This document shows, piece after piece, positions 1 through 6,128 of a stretch of DNA of 10,799 bases. The notes under the pieces were generated by a model. It saw only the letters and a list, made by a program, of their open reading frames with translations, ran no database searches and had not been told where the DNA came from. The stretch is from Dunaliella salina (lineage: Eukaryota; Chlorophyta; Chlorophyceae; Chlamydomonadales; Dunaliellaceae). The position numbers were made by a program, and so were the translations under genes. How positions within the stretch are numbered: position 1 is the first letter of the stretch; each line of letters starts with the position of its first letter. Location of the stretch: NCBI GenBank assembly GCA_002284615.2, contig MU070041.1:108636-119434 (forward strand), written 5' to 3'.

Positions 1-82
<82 letters not shown>
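1..82. repeat. (CA)n/(CGCA)n microsatellite, cut by window edge
   Basis: About 25 CA units run to base 50. Several CGCA units follow to about base 69, then CA again to base 82. The CGCA units look like a point change in CA pairs that was then amplified. Just downstream, 97-110 carries short ATGC-type tandem units. The true left end lies outside the window. Confidence 0.97.
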
Positions 83-675
83 TGCGAGCTCTTGCACATG
101 CATGCATGCAAGCATGTAAGCAAAAATCCCTCTCCTGTTTCCGTGCTGCGCGCAGAGCGGACAGAAACCTGGATGAGCTAGAGCGCAACCCATTGCCCCT
201 TCAAAAGGCATTCTATGCATTGAGCAGGTGGGCAGTGTGTTCATGTTGTTGAGAAGCCTTGCTGTTCACCTGGTCTAGCCAGCTTATGCATACTTTGCTA
301 ACTTGGATGGTTTTACAAGGATGCTTGAGGGTGGGTTTCACCTGAAAGTCTGCTTCCGCTGCATGCCTAGCTGTTGCATTGGGCCCTTCAGTAGTGCCCA
401 ATTCAAATTTCAACCCAGAGGCATATGTCGTGGAACCCTCAGACACTTAATGACTGCTATCTAATGTCTGTGCTTGGAGATCATCTGTCAAGCAGCCTTG
501 ACAGACGACCAACAATGCCCTTTGGATGGTGTGCAGGGGACCTGTGGGAGAGATGACCAGCTCTGCAGCCCAAGCTGCTGCCAAGTTGACGCTCACGGCT
601 GGCAAGGAAGTCACGCGTGCATCCATACCTGTGGGCAAGTGAGTCATTCCTAAAGGGTATGGAACTTGCAGAGCT
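83..675. other. No gene recognised between microsatellite and hAT insertion
   Basis: Only short unrecognised open frames occur here, on the minus strand at 213-446 and 447-647. Neither shows a familiar domain. A GTGAGT sequence at 639-644 could serve as a plus-strand splice donor, but nothing else supports an exon. I see no RNA gene or mobile-element end in this stretch. Confidence 0.5.
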
Positions 676-683
676 CACATAAC
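676..683. repeat. Left target-site duplication of hAT element (CACATAAC)
   Basis: The eight bases CACATAAC lie directly outside the left terminal inverted repeat. They recur exactly at 1732-1739, directly outside the right one. An 8-bp duplication is the hallmark of hAT superfamily insertion. Confidence 0.95.
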
Positions 684-694
684 TAGGGGTCGGC
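684..694 (+). repeat. Left terminal inverted repeat of hAT element
   Basis: TAGGGGTCGGC, matching the reverse complement of 1721-1731 with one T/C difference. This is the expected transposase cleavage end. Confidence 0.93.
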
Positions 695-704
695 GTTTGC
701 CTTA

Positions 705-747
705 TACGGTATATACCGTACATGGGGTATATACCGTATAATACCGT
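705..747. promoter_or_regulatory. Left subterminal CGGTATA motif cluster with 16-bp palindrome
   Basis: CGGTATA occurs at 707-713 and TATACCG at 712-718 and 730-736. A related AATACCG lies near 740-746. The first two overlap to form the perfect palindrome TACGGTATATACCGTA at 705-720. The same motif recurs near the right end. Paired subterminal clusters of one short motif are where hAT transposases bind in studied elements. The same palindrome could also act in transcription of the downstream gene. Confidence 0.75.
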
Positions 748-755
748 TATAAAAA
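748..755 (+). promoter_or_regulatory. TATA-like box upstream of BED-finger gene
   Basis: TATAAAAA lies about 105 bp before the ATG at 853, a plausible distance for a eukaryotic core promoter with a short leader. It sits just inside the motif cluster, so occupancy of that cluster could affect transcription. Sequence resemblance is the only support. Confidence 0.35.
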
Positions 756-852
756 TTTCCGATATACCCCTGCCAAAACTTCGAAGGCCGAAAATCGCTT
801 CTTAAAGCTTCCCCGACGCCAGCCGCTTGCTCAAATTCATTATAATAACAAA

Positions 853-1380
853 ATGTCGGAAAAGGAGGAGAACTGGATGAAGTTAGATGAGCACGGGAAG
901 CAGAAGCACATGGGGTGCGACCTCACCCCTGCTGAGCTGCATGCCAAGCTGACACAGGGGAAGACCAGGAAATGGGAGCAGAAGTTCAGGGCAGTAATCA
1001 AGGAGGAGTGTGGTGGGTTGTGCGTGCTAGTGTGCAAGCAGTGCAATGCTGTGATGAGCGCGAACAACCCATCCAAGAGCTTCACCAACCACAAGTGCTC
1101 TGGAGCAGCGCTGGCCAAGGCAGAAGCACTGCGCGAGAGCCCTCCAGCCAGCCCCACCACGCGCGGGCAAGTGTGCAGCAGGGAGGAGGATGCAGCAGGG
1201 ACCAGCAGCATGGAGCCAGCTGCCAAGAAGGCTGGCCCCTTGGACAGCTTCATAGCCAAGCCTGGACAGGCTGAGCAGGTTCACCGCATGCTGGCCATTC
1301 ATCTCATCAAGAGGGAGGAACCCTTCACGGATGTGGAGTGCCCCGCGCTGCGGCAGGCCTTTGCAGCTGTGGGCATTTAA
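853..1380 (+). CDS. Truncated hAT transposase-like protein with BED-type zinc finger
   Basis: This 175-residue protein reads from an ATG in good context (AAAATGTC) to TAA. Residues 1-55 are charged. A zinc-binding pattern follows: C61-x2-C64-x15-H80-x-C82, with a short SANNPSKSFTNH segment between, which resembles the BED-type fingers of hAT and DUF659-type transposases. Residues 95-130 are a low-complexity Ser/Pro/Ala linker. Residues 130-175 (LDSFIAKPG, then EEPFTDVECPALRQAF) resemble the start of the conserved hAT core that leads into the RNase H-like domain. The protein stops there, so the catalytic residues and the C-terminal dimerisation region are absent; full-length hAT proteins are usually several hundred residues. 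The gene lies wholly inside the transposon at 684-1731. It could be a decayed fragment, or a DNA-binding-only protein that competes with active transposase for the CGGTATA clusters. The class is fairly sure; the role is inference. Confidence 0.75.
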   Translation: MSEKEENWMKLDEHGKQKHMGCDLTPAELHAKLTQGKTRKWEQKFRAVIKEECGGLCVLVCKQCNAVMSANNPSKSFTNHKCSGAALAKAEALRESPPASPTTRGQVCSREEDAAGTSSMEPAAKKAGPLDSFIAKPGQAEQVHRMLAIHLIKREEPFTDVECPALRQAFAAVGI

Positions 1381-1650
1381 GAGTCAGGCTTAGGTGTCAG
1401 GAGCTTGGGACCATTAGATAAGGGGACAGTTGACAGAGACAGGTGCAGCTAAGCAGCCCCCTTGTTTGCACACAGGGGTATATTATACGGTATATTTCTT
1501 TAATCTGCCTCCATCTGACCGAGACTTTCTTGAAGCCACTCCCATTTTCAGGAGTGTTGTCCTCTATGGGGGTGCTATCCATGATTTAAGTGTGATGGGG
1601 AAAGGTTGGGCCCCAAGGGGTGAACTGGGAATCTATACCTATACCCTATA
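1381..1650. other. Non-coding internal part of hAT element
   Basis: This lies between the BED-finger gene and the right subterminal cluster. One CGGTATA motif is at 1488-1494. I see no recognisable C-terminal hAT domain on the plus strand, so the internal deletion seems to have removed the catalytic part completely. Confidence 0.5.
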
Positions 1651-1660
1651 CCCTGTTATA

Positions 1661-1719
1661 CGGTATGTGAGGGTATAATACGGTATATAACGGTATACTT
1701 TCTCTGCAGCTACGGTATA
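1661..1719. promoter_or_regulatory. Right subterminal CGGTAT motif cluster
   Basis: CGGTAT(A) occurs at 1661-1666, 1681-1687, 1691-1697 and 1713-1719, all in the same orientation. Just before them is a TATACC-rich stretch (1634-1652). With the left cluster this gives the symmetric end architecture expected of transposase-binding regions. Confidence 0.75.
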
Positions 1720-1720
1720 T

Positions 1721-1731
1721 GCCGGCCCCTA
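1721..1731 (-). repeat. Right terminal inverted repeat of hAT element
   Basis: GCCGGCCCCTA is the inverted partner of 684-694, with 10 of 11 bases matching. Confidence 0.93.
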
Positions 1732-1739
1732 CACATAAC
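1732..1739. repeat. Right target-site duplication of hAT element (CACATAAC)
   Basis: An exact copy of 676-683, immediately outside the right terminal repeat. Confidence 0.95.
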
Positions 1740-1840
1740 ACATGTCTAGGGTTGGCCATTTCCTTCCCCCTTTTCATACATATTTTTTACATGTTGTACA
1801 GGAGGGAAGAAAAAATTTTCCGTGGAAGGCATGTGTGCGC

Positions 1841-1998
1841 TGGACCCCCCGGACCCCCCCCCTTCCCAACCCCCCTTCCAGTGCCCCAATCTGGACAAAG
1901 GGTACCAGTCTGCTCCTTTTACAAATAGCCATCAAACTGCATACTCAGCGCAATGAAAAATTGAGTTGCAGCAAAGTTATGTCCCAAAAACAAACTGG
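1841..1998. repeat. R1 repeat, copy a, left module (oligo-C tract plus AT-rich block)
   Basis: A C-rich stretch (C6 and C9 runs in 1841-1887) leads into GGTACCAGTCTGCTCCTTTT at 1901. The block from there to about 1998 aligns with 5563-5657; in the first 60 bases I count about 10 mismatches. Homology may begin a little earlier, near 1790. The partner module of this copy is at 2722-2946. Confidence 0.8.
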
Positions 1999-2049
1999 AT
2001 CACCTTCCTGCACAGACTTTGCTCAGATTCAGCTGCTGAAAACTAGCTA

Positions 2050-2642
2050 TCAATGTGCTTGCACATTTTTAGCTACATTCATCATGTACTCTTCCTCCTT
2101 TGGTCTCATCATAAATGGCTGCCGCTGTGGTAGCTGCTGCTGGGGGTGCTTGGCTGAGAAGTGGGCTGCCAAACCATATTTCCAAACCACCAGCTTGCAT
2201 CCGGCTGGGCACTCCATCATGTGGTTGTTGCAGCCTTTCTTGTCGCTCTCGCATGGCTTGGTGGAATACTTGCAGAATGCAGCACACCCTGCAGGCTCGA
2301 TTGGCTGGCTGTCGCCCTTCAGGGCGGGAGTGCAAAATGTGCCGCCACAAAAGCCGCACGCTTCCAGCGCATTAATATGCCCCTGCAGGACGTGTGAGCC
2401 GCGCACATCCTGCTGCCCAATCCTAGCCCTCTTGCCTAAAATAATCCCACTCCTTCTTGCACTTTTCTACGCGTTCATCCCTGTTGTGCCTAATGTTGCC
2501 AGGCTAGCAGTCAGTCGTTTTGACTGGAGGCCTTGTAACCTTGTAACCTTCTTGCACTTTTCTACGTGTTCATCCCATTGTGCCTAATGTTGCCAGAGCC
2601 AAAGTCCTTCCTGTGGCAGTATGGGCACTTGGAATCGTCCAT
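2050..2642 (-). pseudogene. Broken gene for a Cys/His-rich zinc-finger protein, possibly transposon-associated
   Basis: Three minus-strand blocks read as one protein with frame changes between them. Block 1 (2642 down to 2562) starts ATG and encodes MDDSKCPYC followed by an F-x3-NIRHN stretch, a finger-like C-x2-C...H start, then meets a stop. Block 2 (2500 down to 2423) repeats the NIRHN segment, continues through VEKCKKEWDYFRQEG, and stops. Block 3 (2406 down to 2050) is 118 residues with Cys at 17, 20, 25, 41, 45, 52, 59, 66 and 70. It includes a clear C2H2-like finger C66-x3-C70-x11-H82-x4-H87 around VVWKYGLAAHF. The spacing and the VWKY segment resemble zinc-binding domains seen near eukaryotic transposon genes, as I remember them; I cannot name a family. 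A 95-bp offset duplication (2452-2596) and at least one further frameshift break it. It lies between the two modules of R1 copy a. Confidence 0.55.
2452..2596. repeat. Direct duplication of about 50 bp at a 95-bp offset
   Basis: 2452-2502 and 2547-2596 are near-identical (CCTTCTTGCACTTTTCTAC at each start, CTAATGTTGCCAG at each end) and differ by a few bases and one indel. Between them, CCTTGTAA is itself repeated in tandem (2531-2546), abutting the second copy. The duplication repeats one finger segment of the minus-strand pseudogene and disrupts its frame. Confidence 0.9.
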
Positions 2643-2721
2643 AACACCTGGTAAGGACAGCCCACTACACCCAAACTTCAAGTCATCACAGCTGGTCACC
2701 CCTTTACACTCACACTCCGGA

Positions 2722-2946
2722 AAGGGTGCCAATCGACAGGACTCGAGCTCAGGAGTCCAACGATATATTTATAATTCTGTAGAAGTGGCTCAGTAAAATG
2801 AAAAACTCGGACCCCCCCCCCCCCCCCCCCCCCCCCNNCCCCCNCCNATTGGACCCTTTTTATATACTGACTGATAGCTTTTGAGCTCAGGATTCCGATT
2901 TTGTCATTCTTAGTCAGATTGACAGTTGCCATCCAAAAGTTACACA
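2722..2946. repeat. R1 repeat, copy a, right module
   Basis: It aligns over about 225 bp with 5892-6128: GGGTGCCAATCGACAG, then GAGCTCAGGA, GATATATTTA, a C-rich core, ATTGGACCC, a TATATAC-type stretch, GATAGCT, CTCAGGATTCCGA and CATCCAAAAGTTA follow in the same order. The module is internally repetitive: CCAATCGAYAG...CTCAGGAWTCC occurs once before and once after the C-tract. Differences are scattered, as expected of old dispersed copies. Confidence 0.88.
2812..2847 (+). repeat. Poly-C tract (25 C then C mixed with N)
   Basis: An uninterrupted C25 run (2812-2836) is followed by C bases with four N calls to 2847. Its place in the R1 right module corresponds to a mixed C-rich stretch at 5996-6030 in the other copy, so the pure run is an expansion in this copy. 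The N calls show that its true length is unresolved. The minus strand is a long G-run. Confidence 0.95.
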
Positions 2947-3078
2947 AACTCCACCCTCCTGTGTTGTATGCCATTTTTACGGGATTTCTTGCACCAATTA
3001 CATGGGCAAACAGTCCTTGCGCACGGAATTCTGTATGCACTGGCAAGGCCATTCATGCATGTGCCCGGGTCAGTGTGG

Positions 3079-3184
3079 CCCTGGCTGGCAGACATTGGGC
3101 AGGTTCTCCCTGTCACAGGTAAGGTTAGGGTACATCACTATATCTGCCTGCCAAGGCAGCTGCGCAGGTTGGGTCCCAGGACCG
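3079..3184 (+). repeat. R2 repeat, diverged copy (D)
   Basis: CCCTGGCTGG, then GGTAAGGTTAGGGTACATC, CTATATCTGCC, CCAAGGCAGCTGCGCAG and GGTCCCAGGACC follow the same order as the better copies at 7664-7755 and 9258-9365. The hairpin at the end is changed to GGTCC/GGACC. The CAGGTAAGG at 3116-3124 also looks like a splice donor, but no exon can be tied to it. Confidence 0.6.
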
Positions 3185-3495
3185 CCTCGAAATCTGAGAG
3201 ACTCACATGGAGGCACCACTGCATGATGAAGTTTCCCCAGTTCCTGTACTTTTTGGGCCCCAGGTTGAGGTGTAATTTGGAGGCCTCCAGTTAAAGCCTT
3301 GCGGAACACCGCATGGGGGTATGTGTTTTGTTCATGTGCTTTGTGCACATAGGTCAGTTGCTGGAATGTGTGCCAATTACCAAAAACGAGTTTGCGTGTA
3401 GCCATGGAGGCAAAGGCTTCAAGGAGAGGAGGTCGTCCCTTTTGCAGGATTTGGTATTATAACGCTCTTGAGTTGAAAAATGGTCGGCAAGTTGA
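3185..3495. other. Unassigned stretch with an unrecognised minus-strand open frame
   Basis: A minus-strand frame is open from 3405 down to 3070. It starts ATG (MATRKLVFGNWHTFQQL) and is also open upstream of that ATG. Its composition is protein-like over the first 70 residues, but its C-terminal part runs through the R2 repeat copy at 3079-3184. I recognise no domain. It could be a decayed exon or chance. Confidence 0.3.
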
Positions 3496-3586
<91 letters not shown>

Positions 3587-3601
3587 GCTCTCTCTCTCTC
3601 T
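3496..3601. repeat. Compound microsatellite (GCT)10-(CT)n-(AC)10-(CT)7
   Basis: Ten GCT units (3496-3525) pass directly into about 21 CT units (to 3566), then ten AC units (3567-3586), then CT again (3588-3601). The plus strand is almost pure pyrimidine from 3524 to 3566. Open frames across it encode only poly-Leu/Ser or poly-Gln/Arg-Glu and are not genes. Confidence 0.97.
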
Positions 3602-4587
3602 TTCGGAGCCAAATGCCCTTGGGGTCAAATCACTGGTTGGAAATTTGCTCCTTTTGGTGCAAGGCTTTTCTTCCTTCTGCTAAGCCACCCTAGCATGGCA
3701 AGGCACAGCGACATGGACCTGTCCTGATTTCAAGGAGCAAAGCGTGAGGGCCTCATGCCATTCGTGTTAAGTTGGGTGCCTGAGCTGGCGTTTCATTCTT
3801 AGTTGCACTAAAAGAGCAGTCCATTCTGGTGACCAACAAGGTGGTGCTGCTCTTGCTGATAATAGAATTATTAGCGCTAACAAAAGCGAGGTCTGGCACT
3901 GGGACAATGCTGATGGGAAACTTCAGTGTCGGTATCTCAGAGCTCCAGCCGCCTGGCATCCAGTATTTGTGAAGAAGTCTCTTGAGATGCTTTCAGGTAA
4001 CAGTAGGCAACGCAAGCTTGCCTCCTGTTGTGCTCTAAAATGCCACTCTACACCTATCCAAGCACCCACTGGGAGAACAAATGGAAATGTGCCAGGATGG
4101 AAGCCAATACAAATTTACTGATGCTTACACTGAAATCCAATTTCTGTGTGCCTGGATCTAAATCACCAGAACCGATTTAATGTGCAGACCCTGGGCCACT
4201 AGAACTGGGTCTTGATCCCTTCCCGTTTCTTGGTGAGACAATTCCAAGTCCGCATGAGAAGCAGCTGATCAGTTGGTCTGGGCTTGGGTCTGCGAAAGGA
4301 AACCAGAATGCAAGGTCCGCACCACAGGAACCCTCTCAACCAAGGAGATTACAGGGGATTACAGGGAAAAAAAAGCCTTCAGTTGAGACGCGCAACTGCT
4401 AGCCTCCCAAGTAAGGCAATCAGTGGGGGGAGCTCCAGGGGTAAAGGGAAAAAAATTGATCAGGTTGCTTTTCGGCCCTAAGCTTAAAGTATGAATGCCA
4501 TACTTTGAGGTGCAGTGCAGAATCTCCTGGACCTTGGAAGTTTGGAGCCAGCTGATGTGTCATGCCTAAGGTCCAACATGCCAATGT
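3602..4587. other. Long stretch without a recognised gene
   Basis: I found no domain here. A plus-strand frame without an ATG is open at about 3783-3972 and encodes a hydrophobic LLLLIIELLAL segment; it could be a decayed exon, but nothing supports it further. A small tandem of GATTACAGG occurs at about 4345-4365. No RNA gene or element end is seen. Confidence 0.45.
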
Positions 4588-4591
4588 AAAT

Positions 4592-4625
4592 GTAATATTA
4601 CCAGTAATATTACAAAAAATATTAC
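4592..4625. repeat. Repeated AT palindrome GTAATATTAC
   Basis: GTAATATTAC, a perfect 10-bp palindrome, occurs at 4592-4601 and 4604-4613. A partial copy AATATTAC is at 4618-4625. The surrounding stretch to about 4710 is rich in GTAAT/ATTAC words. Confidence 0.85.
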
Positions 4626-4868
4626 CTGAACCTTGATGTAACAACAATTTTGCAGAAGAGTGGTGAAACATTATGTACTATTATTAATGTAATGTAATTT
4701 TACTGTAATAACGGATTTTGAAAAAGTAGTGTGGCATGTCGCACCCTTGTCATGCCCCGCTGTGCTCAGGACATCGCAAGCAACATGACTGGTGGAGAGG
4801 TTGATGCCACTCAAAACTCCCGGCTCACAGCGTGTTCTTGCAAAACGTTTTTGAAAGTTGATCCAGCC

Positions 4869-5060
4869 TTCCATTGCTTTTCCTTTTTTTTGCCCGAGTT
4901 GCGGGTTTTCTCGGCCCCCAACTGCCCTTCCTCTCTTCTTCTCCCCTAAATGCCTTACCTCTTCTCTTCTACTCCACTATCAGATTTCCTCTTGTCCCCA
5001 ATTCCCTTTCCTAACATCTTCTCCAGCCGCGGATTTCTCTGGGCCCCAGCATTCCTTTCA
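4869..5060 (+). repeat. Pyrimidine-rich tract with imperfect internal repeat
   Basis: The plus strand is dominated by C and T over nearly 190 bp. A GCGGGTTTTCTCGGCCCCC-type block at about 4901 recurs in altered form as GCGGATTTCTCTGGGCCCC at about 5030, each followed by a CCTTTC/CTTCTC-type run. I see no gene on either strand. Confidence 0.65.
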
Positions 5061-5469
5061 TCATGATCACCATTCAGACTTGCTTGTCTAAGGTGTACAT
5101 ATCACAATGAGGAGTATGCCCACAAACTTGTACCCCCTAGGCGCTTATGAGGACGAATTCCCTCTCATATCCAGAGTTTAGAGTCAGCCAGGAGATTGGT
5201 CTGGGAGAAAATGGCCAGTGAGATGGCATCCAGAGGGTCCCAATTCATGTGCGCAACTTTGAACTGCTATAACTTTGCGCCCGGCTATGGCACCAGGATG
5301 AAAAGTAGTGCGTTAGAAAGCCCATTTTAACTTTTTAATCAATAATTTTTTATTACTGTAACAGGGTTCTGTGGTGATCTGTGTGCGAATTTGCGACACC
5401 ATTTTTTAGATTTAGGCTGAATGCAGTAGAAAATATGTAATTAACCAGGAGGCCAAAAAAAAAAAAGTA
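5061..5469. other. No gene recognised
   Basis: This is an AT-rich stretch. ACTTGTACCCCCTAGGCGCT at about 5126 resembles ACTTGTACCCAGGTGGGCGC at about 6650, perhaps another old repeat pair. A short A-run precedes the R1 left module of copy b. Confidence 0.4.
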
Positions 5470-5657
5470 GTGGATGTCATGTCAAAATTCTTGGCGGGAG
5501 GCCCAAAAGGACCACCCCCCCCCTTCCTCCCCCCCAAATACTGCCCCCCTCCCCGCGATAAGGGTACCAATCTGCTCCTTTTTTAAATAGCTATCAATTT
5601 GCATACTCATCACAATCAAACATTGAGTTGGGGCAGAGTTATTGGGCAAAAACTGGT
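5470..5657. repeat. R1 repeat, copy b, left module
   Basis: C-rich runs (5511-5555) lead into GGTACCAATCTGCTCC at 5563, and the block to 5657 aligns with 1901-1998. GGATGTCATGT at 5472-5482 occurs inverted as ACATGACATCC at 6107-6117 near the end of the right module, so this copy may be bounded by an inverted repeat of about 648 bp overall span. Confidence 0.8.
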
Positions 5658-5891
5658 GAACGGACGCCCATGCAAACCTGCCCTTCCAGGCACACACAAC
5701 TGGCTTGCAAGTCCACAAACTGCCCTTCTGACTTCACCATGCAAGGATGTATTATACATTGTCACTGTCATGGAAGTTCGGATTTGTTTGCTGCATGTAT
5801 GCCTTCACACCCCCAGCAACCTATGCCCATGCGCATGTGGCACTGACTCTGATCCATGCACAGAGACTCCTACTTTTACCCAATTTCCTTA
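5658..5891. other. Filler between R1 copy b modules
   Basis: These 234 bp separate the two modules. They show no similarity that I can see to the zinc-finger pseudogene that fills the equivalent place in copy a. A plus-strand frame at 5599-5892 is open but has no recognised domain. Confidence 0.45.
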
Positions 5892-6128
5892 AAGAGGGTG
5901 CCAATCGACAGTTCTGAAGCTCAGGAATCCATTGATATATTTAAAACTTCGAGAAAGTAGCTCAGAAAAATTCTGGAGGGGGGGTCCCAAAAAGTCCCCC
6001 TCGAAGGACCACCCACCAACCACCCTCTCCGATTGGACCCGTGTATATACCAATCGATAGCTCTCGACCTCAGGATTCCGAATATGTAGTTTTTATTCGG
6101 ATTGACACATGACATCCAAAAGTTATGC
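5892..6128. repeat. R1 repeat, copy b, right module
   Basis: It aligns with 2722-2946 along its full length. The CCAATCGACAG...CTCAGGAATCC block (5901-5930) is repeated as CCAATCGATAG...CTCAGGATTCC (6050-6079), on either side of a mixed C-rich core that lacks the long pure C-run of copy a. Confidence 0.88.

Larger units (their letters stand above)
684..1731 (+). mobile_element. Complete short hAT-superfamily DNA transposon (1048 bp), probably non-autonomous
   Basis: Seen: the left end is TAGGGGTCGGC (684-694). The right end at 1721-1731 is GCCGGCCCCTA, whose reverse complement TAGGGGCCGGC matches the left at 10 of 11 bases. Extending to 18 bp keeps 14 matches. Both ends abut the perfect 8-bp duplication CACATAAC. 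Inside each end sits a cluster of CGGTATA/TATACCG motifs, and the centre holds one plus-strand gene with a BED-like zinc finger. Known: hAT elements have 8-bp target duplications and short terminal repeats starting C/TAGGG, and their transposases bind subterminal motifs. Inferred: the protein stops before the RNase H-like catalytic region, so this copy cannot move alone and would depend on a full-length relative. The exact target duplication argues for a fairly recent insertion. Confidence 0.95.

Noticed and set aside
840..1302. Open frames on the minus strand and in the third plus frame opposite the BED-finger gene
   Set aside because: They are shadows of the 853-1380 gene, created by its GC-rich codons. 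They have no domain.
1742..2587. Longest open frame in the window, 281 codons on the plus strand
   Set aside because: It runs through the C-rich R1 module and lies opposite the zinc-finger pseudogene, whose minus-strand frames show real Cys/His spacing. The plus-strand protein has no domain and biased composition.
3116..3126. CAGGTAAGG-type sequences here and in other R2 copies as splice donors
   Set aside because: The word belongs to the R2 repeat, and no flanking exon with a readable protein could be matched to it.
3354..3727. Several frames encoding poly-Leu/Ser, poly-Gln or Arg-Glu repeats
   Set aside because: They are direct translations of the compound microsatellite at 3496-3601.
4592..4625. 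TAATATTAC, identical to the rolling-circle origin nonamer of geminivirus-type circular DNA viruses
   Set aside because: It occurs as part of a simple AT palindrome, without a GC-rich stem around it, and no Rep-like gene is present. Chance in AT-rich sequence is more likely.
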